Source: Mucilaginibacter roseus | GTDB taxonomy: Bacteria; Bacteroidota; Bacteroidia; Sphingobacteriales; Sphingobacteriaceae | Reading direction: 5' to 3' | DNA length: 64,000 bases | Assembly (NCBI RefSeq): GCF_021215455.1 | Contig: NZ_JAJPWV010000002.1 | Span: 496,001-560,000, forward strand | Shown: positions 34,424-44,435 of the stretch, one piece after another | How the letters are laid out: the number at the start of each line of letters is the position of its first letter | How positions within the stretch are numbered: position 1 is the stretch's first letter | Notes under the pieces: generated by a model | Seen by the model: only the letters and a program-made list of their open reading frames with translations | Database searches by the model: none | What the model was told of the DNA's origin: nothing | Position numbers and translations under genes: made by a program

Positions 34424-35317
34424 CTATTTTATTAAAGTTACTTTACCGTTTAACAAAAGGTATGATTGGTATTTAGGTTCCATGTAGATCATATCCCGGT
34501 ATACCTTGCCGCCTGTTTTCACTACGTTCACACGTTCGGGCTCGCCTTTTATCAGGGTTACCTGCTCCTCCGTCATGCCTAAGGTTACCTTGCCGGCCTT
34601 AATATTTTTCCATACCGCCGCCGGATATTTGTAAATGGTTTGAGGGTCTTTAGTGAAAAAATTATTCTTGAAATAAGCAACAGGATCGTGATCGGTATTA
34701 GTACCGCTTACATCAACAAAGCTATATCCAATAATACCTTTATCGGTTTTCAGGGTCAACAAAACAGGAGCACCATTAGTTGTACTTGGCGATACATTTA
34801 TAACAGTTACAGGTTCAAAACGAACATTTTCTATCCCGATCAAAGCTCCTCTCCAATCATATGGATTCCCTGTTTTTAAGAAGAGAAAATTGATCCACAG
34901 CTTTTTGTTTAGCAAAAGCTGTCTCGCATCCTCAATATCTTTCGCCGGCGCTACTTGATAAAATAACTTTAATAGTGATGTTTTTGCCTGATACTGCATC
35001 CCTACGCTATCAACAAAATTTCCATATTTAAAATCATCATCAATTGATAAAAGCTTTAAATGCTTGCCAGCGGTTGATGCTATAGCCCTTTTTTCGCCGG
35101 TAGTTACATTAGCTAAAAAAGCATAGCCACTCTTCATATCATCTATATCCAACGGCAATACAACGTAAGTTTCACCTATGGTTTCCTTTAAAGTACGGTA
35201 ACGTAACGGACCAATGTAGGTACGTTGTTCCTCTGTCAGTTTTTCGGTATCATCTTGCTGGGCAAAGCACAGGGATATATTTAATGATAAAATTAAGGTC
35301 CAGATCAGGCGGTTCAT
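34424..35317 (-). CDS. Exported protein, paralog 2 of a pair bracketing the tape measure gene (possible moron)
   Basis: The 297-residue protein has a signal peptide (MNRLIWTLILSLNISLCFAQ). It shares long blocks with the gene at 37961-38881: YRTLKETIGETYVVLPLD, NTDHDPVAYFKNNFF, KDPQTIYKYPAAVWKNI and the tail GMTEEQVTLIKGEPERVNVV...VYRDMIYMEPKYQSYLLLNGKV. The tail resembles the BamE/SmpA-type motif for small outer-membrane lipoproteins, though no lipobox is seen. It has its own promoter (35340-35371), as expected for a moron (a cargo gene expressed from the prophage). Function unknown. Confidence 0.65.
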   Translation of the reverse strand: MNRLIWTLILSLNISLCFAQQDDTEKLTEEQRTYIGPLRYRTLKETIGETYVVLPLDIDDMKSGYAFLANVTTGEKRAIASTAGKHLKLLSIDDDFKYGNFVDSVGMQYQAKTSLLKLFYQVAPAKDIEDARQLLLNKKLWINFLFLKTGNPYDWRGALIGIENVRFEPVTVINVSPSTTNGAPVLLTLKTDKGIIGYSFVDVSGTNTDHDPVAYFKNNFFTKDPQTIYKYPAAVWKNIKAGKVTLGMTEEQVTLIKGEPERVNVVKTGGKVYRDMIYMEPKYQSYLLLNGKVTLIK

Positions 35318-35339
35318 CTCTTTTTGCTAAAAATTTTGG

Positions 35340-35371
35340 TAAATATAATAAGTGGCCTCCAAAATTGCAAA
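35340..35371 (-). promoter_or_regulatory. Candidate promoter of the exported protein gene at 34424-35317
   Basis: On the minus strand TTTG (35371-35368) and TATATTTA (35347-35340) stand 20 bases apart, close to the Bacteroidota -33/-7 consensus with one mismatch in the -7 element. It predicts a leader of about 15 bases before the ATG at 35317. Confidence 0.45.
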
Positions 35372-35376
35372 GCAAA

Positions 35377-37911
35377 TTACAGGTTTACCCTATCAACCGT
35401 ACGCGCTAAAATACTTTGCTGCGTATTGATATCCTTTACATCAACATATACCGGCGGAAAGTTGTTGATAATTTGATAAGCCAGTGTATTAGCCATCTCC
35501 TTAACATCATTTACCGGCTGGCTATAATAACGCCCGGCGTTGCCACCATCGGTATATACACCACCAAGCGCATAAGCCGGCGAGGTATTACCCGTTGAAA
35601 AATCGCGCCCGCCATAGGCTACATTTATGGCGCTTACCAGGTTACGTGCCCAGGGGTTGCGCATGGCTTCAGAAACCACCACCGCTTCGCCCGAGCGAAG
35701 ATAGGCATTGGTATCATCAGTACGGCTATAGCCCCCTAACAACGCGCCGCGCCCATCGGATATAAAGCGACCGCCTTGCGCGTAGCCGGGTTTTTGCTTT
35801 ACAATATCGGCTATGGAGGTAGCCCCCTGTGCAGCCATAAATGCCGCCTGCGCAATACCCAAAGCCTGCCCTATAAATGGTATACCCGAGTAGGCTTGCA
35901 ACGATTCCATAATGGCTTTTCGTGTACTGATAATAATATCGCCAACCGCGGTGGCTTTTTTGGCCACAAAGGCGGCTTTAAATATGGCCGAATCCTTTTT
36001 AGAGTTTTTCAGCACGCCATCTATCAGTTTATCGCCTGCATGCAGTTTCGCGCTAACCAGGTCCTGCTCGAGCGCGGCTCGTTTGGCGGCATAATCCGCC
36101 TCAATTTTTTCAACAGATTCACTACGTTTTTGAGCGGCGGTTACAGCCTGCTGGTGTTGCAAATCAAGCAATTGCTGCTGTAGCAATAACGCTTGTAAAT
36201 GTTTGCCATTCTGCTCATTTTCAGTAATGGCATTCCGGAGTTTATCCTGCTCTTCCTGGCTTTTGTCGGGCTGGGCATTTTGTTGGTTAAGCGCATTTTG
36301 CTTTTGCCACTGCCGGGTATCAAACTGCTCTTTCCAGGCGGCCATATCTTCAAGGAGTTTTTGTTCCTGGGCGATGGTTTCTTTGAGTTTTACTTTTTCA
36401 GCTAAGGTAAGTCCGTCATCTTTTTCAAGTAATTTAGTTCTATGTTTTATTCTTTCATCAAGAACTTTATATTCCTCCTCATACTGCTTATTCCTATCCT
36501 CAGTTTCTTGCTTTAAACGAACTTGCTCACGGGCGGTAACATCTTCAATATTATCCAGTTTCAGTTGTTTCAACTCGTCCTCGTAGCGCTGTAGTTGCGC
36601 TACATCCTCCTGCTGAAACTTGTTACTGATCGCCTTTAGCGTTTTGGCCTGCTCCTTGTCAATCTGCTCAATATCCTTTTTATTTTTTGCATGCCCGGCC
36701 CTTAGCTTATTAAAATACGCTTCGGCTGTTTTTATCTGTTCCTCATAACTTTTTAAGGTTTGTATGGTTTGCCCGGCTATCTCCTCAAGCCGCTCCTGGC
36801 TGGCCGATCTGAATAGATCATCCTGCTCCTTAATAGTAGTACGGTACGAGTTATTAATCTCCGCATTATTTTTTTTGGTATCTAACAATAAACCAATACC
36901 GTACTTCTTCACATCATCTTCAACCGCTTTAACCAGCACGTTGTTTTGCTTATTTAACAGCATAGTATCTGTGCTTAAATCAGCAATACTTTTTTGCGTA
37001 CGCTTTACTTTTTCTTCAAGCTCATTTATTTCAATATAACCAAAAGAACCGCTTGCAGAAACAGGCACACCCATACTGGAAACTTGCATAGGCACCTTGT
37101 CCAACTCTTTTTGATGCTTACGAGCCGCATCTAACTCCTTTTGCTGTGCTTTTAGTTCGTCATTAAATTTACCGGCGCGTGTTTCATTAGTTAGTTTACG
37201 CTGCTCGTTGTTTACAATCAAATTTTCGGCAGCACGTGCCCTGGCAGTGGCAATGATGGATTGGGCAAGCTGATCATATTGGCTTTTGGCTTGTCCGGCA
37301 AGTATCGCTTCGTCCTTAACGTTCTTAAAATAAGCCGGATATTTTTCCTGTAGGGCATTAACCGCTTTTTTTCGTTCGGTTATACCCAGGGTAACATCCT
37401 GTGTGGCATTGTAAAGCAGTTTTAACTTAACCAATTCATCTTGCGCCGATAAATTGCCGCGCTTTTGTACTTCTATTAACGCGCCCATTACAATGCGACT
37501 ATCCTTAAGCGCTTTGCCGTAAGCCGTTAAACGCTGCTCACCCTTTAATAAGGATGATACCCAGCTTAAAATCTCCTTTCCGTATACGCTGAGCAGTGTG
37601 ATGCCAACTGATATAACGCTATTCCATGAAAGTAATGATGAGGCCAGTTGCTTTAAAACGCTTTGCGGTTTTTGGCCCGATGCTACAAGCTCCCTGTTTT
37701 GTGTATTAAGCTGTTTTATCGATTCAACAACTTCAGGTAATTTCTCGCCCAGGGCGGATAGGCCTGCTTCAAAACCCTGAGCAAACTTGGGGTATATGCT
37801 TATAACCTCAGTTAATGAATCTCTTAACTCATCAACAGCCTCCTGTTGGGCCTTTAACTGATCTTCAATATTATATGTGTTTGCCATATTGATTAATGCT
37901 TTAAATGCCAA
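35377..37911 (-). CDS. Tail tape measure protein
   Basis: The 844-residue protein is dominated by alpha-helix and coiled coil: heptads at about 1-85 and 370-660 (ALEQDLVSAKLHAGD and similar). It has hydrophobic segments near 90-115 (WNSVISVGITLLSVYGKEILSWVSSLL) and 700-730 (GIPFIGQALGIAQAAFMAAQGATSIADI). The Gly-rich C-terminal region with YAQGGRFISDGRGALLGGYSRTDD is common in Bacteroidota tape measures. The length would correspond to a long flexible tail. It is bracketed by two paralogous exported genes. Confidence 0.82.
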   Translation of the reverse strand: MAFKALINMANTYNIEDQLKAQQEAVDELRDSLTEVISIYPKFAQGFEAGLSALGEKLPEVVESIKQLNTQNRELVASGQKPQSVLKQLASSLLSWNSVISVGITLLSVYGKEILSWVSSLLKGEQRLTAYGKALKDSRIVMGALIEVQKRGNLSAQDELVKLKLLYNATQDVTLGITERKKAVNALQEKYPAYFKNVKDEAILAGQAKSQYDQLAQSIIATARARAAENLIVNNEQRKLTNETRAGKFNDELKAQQKELDAARKHQKELDKVPMQVSSMGVPVSASGSFGYIEINELEEKVKRTQKSIADLSTDTMLLNKQNNVLVKAVEDDVKKYGIGLLLDTKKNNAEINNSYRTTIKEQDDLFRSASQERLEEIAGQTIQTLKSYEEQIKTAEAYFNKLRAGHAKNKKDIEQIDKEQAKTLKAISNKFQQEDVAQLQRYEDELKQLKLDNIEDVTAREQVRLKQETEDRNKQYEEEYKVLDERIKHRTKLLEKDDGLTLAEKVKLKETIAQEQKLLEDMAAWKEQFDTRQWQKQNALNQQNAQPDKSQEEQDKLRNAITENEQNGKHLQALLLQQQLLDLQHQQAVTAAQKRSESVEKIEADYAAKRAALEQDLVSAKLHAGDKLIDGVLKNSKKDSAIFKAAFVAKKATAVGDIIISTRKAIMESLQAYSGIPFIGQALGIAQAAFMAAQGATSIADIVKQKPGYAQGGRFISDGRGALLGGYSRTDDTNAYLRSGEAVVVSEAMRNPWARNLVSAINVAYGGRDFSTGNTSPAYALGGVYTDGGNAGRYYSQPVNDVKEMANTLAYQIINNFPPVYVDVKDINTQQSILARTVDRVNL

Positions 37912-37960
37912 ATGGCATAATTGAATTATATTTTTATATGTTAGCTCCTGATAAGTTTGA

Positions 37961-38881
37961 TTACTCTTTTACCATAGTAACCTTACCATTTAAAAACAGA
38001 TATGAATGATATTTGGGTTCCAGGTATATCCAATCCTTATATACTTTGCCACCAACAATTACTTTGTTAACCTGATCCGGGTCTTTGCGTATTAATAATA
38101 CCTGCTCTTCCGTCATACCAATAATTACCTTACTCTTTTTCAGGTTAGCCCACATAGCCGGGGTGTATTTGTAAATCAGCTTCGGGTCTTTGATATAAAA
38201 ACGATTGTAAAAATCAAAATCGGGATCGCGGTCCGTATTTGTTTTACTAAGTGCAGCAACAGTGTACCCTATTGTTCCATCAGAAGTTTTAATTATAAAA
38301 ACTAACGGATACATATTTGAGGTTGATGGAACTATATCAAGGATATGAACTGGTTCAAAAATTGCATTTTTAGTTTCCGTATTGATGACATCTCTGTGGT
38401 TACCAACTTTAACAGTAAAAGTCTTAATCCATAAAGTTTTATTAAGATACAATTTTCGGGCAAATTTAAATTCAGCTATAGGAGCTATGTTTGCAATGGT
38501 GTGGTTATAAGCTATGACTGATACGTACTTATTGCCATCACTATCAGCAAAATAAGCGCTATCTTTAGTTACGCTTTTTAATACAAGCAACTTTCCTTCA
38601 ATATCTTTACTGTAAAGCCTTTTTATTGAGCCCTGAGCTCTTATATAGGTATATCCAAACTTTTTCATTCCCGAGTCAAGCGGTAATATCATATATTCCT
38701 CGCCAATAGTTTCTTCAAGTGTACGATAAGGTACCGGGCCAAAAAAATACCTATCGGGCCGTTTAGCCATTTTATCAATTTTAAGCAGTCTTGCTATTTC
38801 AATTGAGTCAGCCTTGCTTTGGCAAAAAGCCGGGAAATTTATGAGTGCGATAAGCAGTATAAGGAGTGTATTTTTCATCAA
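37961..38881 (-). CDS. Exported protein, paralog 1 of a pair bracketing the tape measure gene (possible moron)
   Basis: The 306-residue protein has a signal peptide (MMKNTLLILLIALINFPAFCQ). It aligns along its length with the gene at 34424-35317, for example YRTLEETIGEEYMILPLD, NTDRDPDFDFYNRFYIKDPKLIYKYTPAMWANL and GMTEEQVLLIRKDPDQVNKVIVGGKVYKDWIYLEPKYHSYLFLNGKV. It lies between a tail gene and the tape measure gene in the same orientation, with 67 bases upstream. Exported cargo inside a virion module suggests lysogenic-conversion-like genes. Unknown function. Confidence 0.65.
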   Translation of the reverse strand: MMKNTLLILLIALINFPAFCQSKADSIEIARLLKIDKMAKRPDRYFFGPVPYRTLEETIGEEYMILPLDSGMKKFGYTYIRAQGSIKRLYSKDIEGKLLVLKSVTKDSAYFADSDGNKYVSVIAYNHTIANIAPIAEFKFARKLYLNKTLWIKTFTVKVGNHRDVINTETKNAIFEPVHILDIVPSTSNMYPLVFIIKTSDGTIGYTVAALSKTNTDRDPDFDFYNRFYIKDPKLIYKYTPAMWANLKKSKVIIGMTEEQVLLIRKDPDQVNKVIVGGKVYKDWIYLEPKYHSYLFLNGKVTMVKE

Positions 38882-38948
38882 GTTAAAATGATCGTTTTTA
38901 CGTGATAAACATAAAAAATGTTATCCATAAAAACTAATATAATTAGCA

Positions 38949-40991
38949 TCAAAGCCTTATTAATTCAACTTTAGTGGGTTGACCCTTACGCCAGCTATCA
39001 ATTTTATTAATGTAGTAATATGCGCCATCCTGTCGCAAGTACACCGGAATTAGCAGATCAAGCTCCAATACGTCTCTTGGGGTAAGCATAAAATAACGTA
39101 CCACCTTTTTGGTTTGCGTCAGCACTTTTTCAAACTCGGCATAGTAGCGTGTTTTTATACCCGCATGGGTTGTATTACCATCAAACATATCCGCGTAACA
39201 CAAATGATCGGGCGTGCCTTCTTTATAAAAATAAGGCACACTTATCTTATCATTTTTCAGTATTATGCTATTGCCGTCGCCGTCAATAAACTTTATCGGC
39301 GTAGCATCACTTACAAATCGTGTTTCGTTAATCAATAAACGCGGCGCAACATCAATGCTAAAGTCATCACTATCCTGCTCCACCATTCTGATCTGCGTTA
39401 TCTGGCCCCCAATGTAAGGCGTGGTTAAGCTTGGCGCAAACGGCGATTTAAACAACTCGGCTGAAGCCGGGAGCGAGGCGTCATTAATATTTAGCTGCGC
39501 CCTGCCGTAGTTTAGCGGTATGGCTTCATCCTCTTCAAACTGCATATAATTTACTTGCGCGTAATTACCCAACTGATAGCTGATCTGCTTACCCTGATCG
39601 AGGCATTTGGCTGTCCAATCTTTAGCCAGCGGGATATTTTTCACGATATCGCGCAAACTTGAAAATATGATTTTTCGCTCATCCGAATTGGTTTGGCAAA
39701 TGATACCGAACCTTTGCAATACGTCCTTTAAAAAATCTTTCTGACTCAAATCTGGCAATATACGCTCACATTGCACGGTTTGGCCATATTGCACATCCTG
39801 GTTAATAGGCTTTATGGTAAGTGAGGCGCCTGAAGACATCGTGAAATAAGACGGCCTGTCTCCCCAAAATTCGTAATCAATACGCACTTTATCACCAACG
39901 TTTAGTACTAATTGCGATGACATGCTTGCATTTGTTGTAACGTAATTACCCCATATGTTACCCCCGCTACCCTGCTCCCGGTTAAATCCATTTGAAAAAT
40001 CAAATCTTAGCTCGTTAACATCCTGTTGTGATCCGCCCTTGAAAACTCTGATAAATAATTTGAGATATGAAGGATGCTTACCTGTAACCTTACCTCTAAA
40101 AATAAATGTTGGTATATGTAATGATACATCAACCGTGATAATCTCTTTTGAAGTGTAAGTACTGGCCGCTGTAAACTGCGCACTATTACCTTCATCTATT
40201 TTATTGAAAGTTACAGTGCCCTTGTTATCATGAATGGGTATATGCGACACATCCAAATTGCTTGCCCTGCTAACATGAATACCGTTGTTATCAAATTTAT
40301 TTTGGTGATCCGTGCCGTGCTCCCATTTGCTGTTACTAAACTGGCAGATCAGCTTATCGTATAGCGGATCGGTAAGTAAAGAGCCGTCCGCCCGGTAACC
40401 GGTTGAGCGCACCAGTATGTCAACAGCTGTTTTTACAAAGAAGCCGGGACGTAGCTGGCGCACATTTACTTCATGCTCGCCACCTGCAGGGTTATACTTA
40501 AGTTTGCCATAGTCTATTATCGGGTATATCCACCCTTCTTTTTTTTGCTGTGAGGCCACAACATTTTGTAAGTTCCAGGTGTGGTCATACGCCTTCCAAA
40601 GCTGCTGCTTTCCGTATGGGCTGGTACTATCGCCCATCTCATAAATTTTTCCGCCAAGGGCGTCAAAAAAATCAACGTTACCTGATAGTACGGTCAGGTT
40701 TACTGTATCATTATCCACACTATTAAGTTCGGCAATACCGTAAGGGATGATCTCCAAGCCATTCTGCACCAATTTGGCATTATACCGTTTATATAGGGCG
40801 CCCGTGTTAAACGCCACATCGTCCGGAAAACCTAAAATCCGGCGGTTACGTTGGGTTAAAGGTAGTTTGAACTGGTTTGAAGTGTTGCCCTGCTGGTTTT
40901 TTACCTCTCCGAGGTTATTAATTTGAAAAGTAAGGGCAATGGGGCTGTCATCCGCCAGGTCAACCAACTGATCGTTTATTAAAAGCTGCAT
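38949..40991 (-). CDS. Phage tail-associated protein (baseplate or tail-tip type)
   Basis: The 680-residue protein begins MQLLINDQLVDLADDSPIALTFQINNLGEVKNQQGNTSNQFKLPLT. That is the typical beginning of a family of large tail proteins in Bacteroidota prophages that resemble distal-tail proteins. It is beta-rich with helical stretches, without an enzyme motif. The gene follows another large structural gene by 11 bases. Position and size suggest a tail-tip protein. Confidence 0.55.
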   Translation of the reverse strand: MQLLINDQLVDLADDSPIALTFQINNLGEVKNQQGNTSNQFKLPLTQRNRRILGFPDDVAFNTGALYKRYNAKLVQNGLEIIPYGIAELNSVDNDTVNLTVLSGNVDFFDALGGKIYEMGDSTSPYGKQQLWKAYDHTWNLQNVVASQQKKEGWIYPIIDYGKLKYNPAGGEHEVNVRQLRPGFFVKTAVDILVRSTGYRADGSLLTDPLYDKLICQFSNSKWEHGTDHQNKFDNNGIHVSRASNLDVSHIPIHDNKGTVTFNKIDEGNSAQFTAASTYTSKEIITVDVSLHIPTFIFRGKVTGKHPSYLKLFIRVFKGGSQQDVNELRFDFSNGFNREQGSGGNIWGNYVTTNASMSSQLVLNVGDKVRIDYEFWGDRPSYFTMSSGASLTIKPINQDVQYGQTVQCERILPDLSQKDFLKDVLQRFGIICQTNSDERKIIFSSLRDIVKNIPLAKDWTAKCLDQGKQISYQLGNYAQVNYMQFEEDEAIPLNYGRAQLNINDASLPASAELFKSPFAPSLTTPYIGGQITQIRMVEQDSDDFSIDVAPRLLINETRFVSDATPIKFIDGDGNSIILKNDKISVPYFYKEGTPDHLCYADMFDGNTTHAGIKTRYYAEFEKVLTQTKKVVRYFMLTPRDVLELDLLIPVYLRQDGAYYYINKIDSWRKGQPTKVELIRL

Positions 40992-41002
40992 GTTTAACTA
41001 TT

Positions 41003-43102
41003 TTATTGTGCCTGTATATTAATGGCAGGCATGTTGAAGGTGATGCTGAAAGGAGCCTGCCCGTTGCGTGTTTCATACTCGGCATAAGTTGCCGTGTTTA
41101 CCACCACAGTTTGCCATTTTACCGGATTGCGACTTACTAATAACTGCACTTTCGGGGAGTATTTAATGGATTGTAAACCCTCTATATCACTTACGGACAG
41201 ATCCTCAGCCATAACCTTTACTTTTTGCCCCGCGCTTTTGCTTATCACTTCCTCAATGCCTTGCTGGTTTTCCCAATCGTGCACATAATTTTTAATGATT
41301 ACGGCATTCTGCACATCTAATGAAATTTCCTGATTAAAGACAAAACGGTAGTAATTCCAGGAACCCGAAAGACCGATCCAGCGCAAGTAGACTGAGTTAT
41401 CATCAACCGCTTTATCTACGCGGATGGTTTGCGTTTGGGTAACTATTTTCTCTTGCCCGTTATCATCATTATATTTCAGGTCGATGGTAATATAATGCGC
41501 CTCCTGCGGGAATTGCTGATTAATAAGCAAACGGTTAAGCCCTAACTGCGCGGGTACAGATATATCCCCCGTCGTTTGCCTGGTTATAACCAGTTTACTG
41601 CCATCCTGGTTAAGCAACCATGATCCATTTTCATTAAGTAGATATTGATTTTGCAAAGCGCCTACCAAAGGTTTACGGTTAACATCGAGCATCTTGAGCT
41701 CGCAAAACAACTGGCGCCCTAATAATGCTTCGCTGTATATAAAACCGATATCAAACGGATAACCGTTGCTGTAGGCTGGTTCATCAAAATCAGTCACCCA
41801 CCTCGCCCTCAACGATGGCCCTGCAACCGACCGGAACGGCACATAAGCCGCCAGGTTACCGCCATGCTTATCGCCCAATTGTTTAGCGGCATAAAGTACG
41901 TAATAGTTGCCTGCTATGGCGGTAAACTTCTGTTGGTCGGCATTTGCGTATTTGCCATCCCAAACTTCGTCGTACGCTATGCTATAGCTGGCGCTCAGGT
42001 TGTTATCACGATGATTTACTCGCGTATAATCGCTGCTATCCGCAACCTTCAGCAAACTTTGCAAAAAAGTCGAAACATCGGCACGGGTTAGGCCGGTGCT
42101 ATCAGGACGGTGAGTGGCGGTAATGGTTTGCTCCTGCCCGCTATCCGCATCCTGATAAGTTATGCGCGTTTCCATTTTATAATACGGGCGCAGGCTGTTA
42201 ATATTAACAAATCCGGTTTGGTTAATTTTGTATGCTGTGTTGATAATTAGTTTGCCCCCAATAATATCCACAACCTCAAACACCCCTTTATACAAACCTG
42301 CGTTTAAATAAATTGAATCGCCTATTTTAACCTTACCCATATCGCCGTTAATGTAAAGCCTGGCTTTAATCCCTTTATCGCGCGTGTTGTAGCTATCAAT
42401 TTTTGTTACGTCAAAATCGCGGCGCTGATAGGTAAACACCACCGGATTGAAAGCCGCACTCCAGCGCGAAGTGTTATTACCTACGGTTACCGACGGATCA
42501 TCAATCAGCAAGCCTGTTTGCACAGTTAACTGTACGGATGTTTGTTGTGTACAACCCAGCGGATTACGGTCATGAACGGTTACCTGCACTAAGCCACCCC
42601 GCAAACCGCTGAACACGGGAGATACCTGGTAGGTATCGCCACCGTCAATACTATAGCCTATAGGGCTAAAACTCGAGCTGGCGTTTACGGTGATTTGCCC
42701 ATCGGCAGATCCGGGCGCGCTTTCCGGCTTGTTTATGGTAACATAATTGATCTTAAGATCGCAGGCTGCGGGGTTAGATGGTTCGATGCCAGGTACAACA
42801 GATTGTATGGCGAAACTTTTGCTGTATGAAGAGATCATCACCCCCGTGTAATCATATCGAAGGTCGCTGATCATGCCACTGAAAATAAGCATGCTTTGCC
42901 CGGGTATGGTTACCGAGTAAGTGCTGTAGCCGCCACCCTCTATCTCGTTATAATACACAATGGTATTATTACCGTTAACCGGTGCGCCCGTAGTTGAGTC
43001 GGTCAACCGGATAAATACATCGGCATAGGTGGTTTCTCCCCCGTTATAGTCCGGGTAGGTATAAGTATAATTGGTAATATCAATTTTTGCGATGATAGCC
43101 AT
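41003..43102 (-). CDS. Large phage structural protein (tail/baseplate type)
   Basis: The 699-residue beta-rich protein starts MAIIAKIDITNYTYTYPDYNGGETTYADVFIRLTDS and has an Ig-like segment (about 110-195, with KINYVTINKPESAPGSADGQITVNASSSFSPIGYSIDGGDTYQVSPVFSGL). The rest is beta strands. It precedes the tail-tip-like gene. No enzyme motif was found. Confidence 0.5.
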   Translation of the reverse strand: MAIIAKIDITNYTYTYPDYNGGETTYADVFIRLTDSTTGAPVNGNNTIVYYNEIEGGGYSTYSVTIPGQSMLIFSGMISDLRYDYTGVMISSYSKSFAIQSVVPGIEPSNPAACDLKINYVTINKPESAPGSADGQITVNASSSFSPIGYSIDGGDTYQVSPVFSGLRGGLVQVTVHDRNPLGCTQQTSVQLTVQTGLLIDDPSVTVGNNTSRWSAAFNPVVFTYQRRDFDVTKIDSYNTRDKGIKARLYINGDMGKVKIGDSIYLNAGLYKGVFEVVDIIGGKLIINTAYKINQTGFVNINSLRPYYKMETRITYQDADSGQEQTITATHRPDSTGLTRADVSTFLQSLLKVADSSDYTRVNHRDNNLSASYSIAYDEVWDGKYANADQQKFTAIAGNYYVLYAAKQLGDKHGGNLAAYVPFRSVAGPSLRARWVTDFDEPAYSNGYPFDIGFIYSEALLGRQLFCELKMLDVNRKPLVGALQNQYLLNENGSWLLNQDGSKLVITRQTTGDISVPAQLGLNRLLINQQFPQEAHYITIDLKYNDDNGQEKIVTQTQTIRVDKAVDDNSVYLRWIGLSGSWNYYRFVFNQEISLDVQNAVIIKNYVHDWENQQGIEEVISKSAGQKVKVMAEDLSVSDIEGLQSIKYSPKVQLLVSRNPVKWQTVVVNTATYAEYETRNGQAPFSITFNMPAINIQAQ

Positions 43103-43110
43103 TTTATTTT

Positions 43111-43548
43111 TTAGGAGTTAGTGGCGGCGAGCGCAATATTCAGCACTACGCCGGTTGTGTTTACATTAAACTTGTTATACACCGGGCGGCATCGTGCTTT
43201 ATCACCGGGTTTAATTTTAAAATACCGCTTGTTTCCCTGCCGGTACGCCGCCGCTTTTTGAATAAACTGTGAGGCCATCGCAAGCGCTTCTGCTACATAG
43301 CTTTCGTTATCGGCAGTGTATTCGCCAAAATCAGTTTGGAACAAGAACTCGATAGTTAAATTGAAAATATTATCAACCTTGCCGTTTACCTGCGGCAATA
43401 ATTCAATACCCTCTAAAGGGTACATAAAAACGCATGGGAACGTAGCAGAGTCGGCCAGGGTATTGAGCTCATTAGCGGTACCGTAAATAAAACCCGGTGT
43501 ACCGTCAAGGCTTTGCACAATAGCCTCAATATAATTGCGGATAGGCAT
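43111..43548 (-). CDS. Phage minor tail or head-tail-junction-like protein
   Basis: The ATG at 43548 (MPIRNYIEAIVQSLDGTPGFIYGTANELNTLAD) gives 145 residues; the longer frame starts at a TTG. The pattern of an N-terminal helix, beta-rich middle (FPCVFMYPLEGIELLP) and a C-terminal strand NTTGVVLNIAL resembles small tail-completion or neck proteins. It follows the frameshift locus and precedes two large structural genes. Tentative. Confidence 0.5.
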   Translation of the reverse strand: MPIRNYIEAIVQSLDGTPGFIYGTANELNTLADSATFPCVFMYPLEGIELLPQVNGKVDNIFNLTIEFLFQTDFGEYTADNESYVAEALAMASQFIQKAAAYRQGNKRYFKIKPGDKARCRPVYNKFNVNTTGVVLNIALAATNS

Positions 43549-43571
43549 AGTTATAAGTTTTAAATTTTTAT

Positions 43572-44419
43572 TCAAGATTTGCTGGCCTGCAACATCTCGG
43601 TATACTTGCGCTGATAATCAGCTTCCGTTTTGTTGAGCAGCAGTTTGGTGAGCACCCGTTCGTACGGAGTGTTCAGGATGAGATCCCACTTGGTAACATC
43701 GCCGCCCGAAAGCGCGTTTATGGTATTAATGTGCTTAAATTTTTCAAACGCCTGTATTCCTGCACGTTTTTCCAAAGCTGACGGAACTGATGCCAAAAGC
43801 CTGTTTTCACTTTCAAAAAGTGCGGATATGAGGTAAAAAAATGCTTCGAAATGGGCAGTGCCTCCGTTACCCGCATAGTATTTATCACATTAACAAAAGC
43901 GGCGGCCTGGTACTCATCATAAGGTTTTCCGGTAGCCCGGCAATAAAAGTATTGCGCCAGCAGCTTGCTGCATACTTGTAGCGAGGGGTTGAAATTTGCC
44001 TGCCAATCGTCGTTGCCATACTTCTTGATGTGTGATGCTATCTCGTCGGCAATAATATCACGCGCAGCCCAGTAAGCGCCTGCCGGCTCTATAGCTAAAT
44101 CGCTGATAACCTTCATTCTTTTGCTAACACCATCAACATCCAAGATAACCAAATTTGGAATAGCATCGCTATTGTACAGGTTTTTAATAGAAAAGGCGAG
44201 TTTTAAAATTAGCTCGCTGAACACGGATAGTTCAGACGCGTCTTTAATTTGCTTCAGTTCCTCTGCCGGAATACCCGACAGTATACTGATTGCTTCAGCG
44301 TCGCCTAATTTTTCGGCCGATTGCAGGGTAATCATCTGTCCTAAAGTTATCTCATCCAAACTCTCAGGCATAGCAACGCTCAGCTTGCCTTTGTGGGTTT
44401 TCACAGTTTTATTGATCAT
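43572..44419 (-). CDS. Overlapping frames joined by a slippery heptamer; candidate tail assembly chaperone pair
   Basis: The upstream frame starts at ATG 44419 (MINKTVKTHKGKLSVAMPESLDEI) and ends at 43718, giving 233 residues. The second frame ends at 43572 and has no ATG: only a TTG at 43796, although it is open upstream to a stop near 43888. At 43835-43841 the minus strand reads T-TTT-TTT in the first frame, the classical -1 slippery heptamer. A shift there gives a 282-residue fusion (195 + 87) continuing YLISALFESENRLLASVPSALEKRAG. The arrangement resembles the lambda G/GT tail chaperones, though the gene lies well upstream of the tape measure gene. The alternative is a single gene with a one-base homopolymer loss. 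Confidence 0.68.
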
Positions 44420-44435
44420 ATAAATTAGTTTACAA

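Noticed and set aside
35776..37039. Several plus-strand frames of 60-135 codons opposite the tape measure gene
   Set aside because: They are shadows of the coiled-coil coding sequence, whose skewed base content lengthens the antisense frames. No start signals are present.
43572..43796. The 74-codon frame from TTG as a separately initiated gene
   Set aside because: No ATG or ribosome binding site is present, and the frame is open well upstream of the TTG. The slippery heptamer gives a better explanation.
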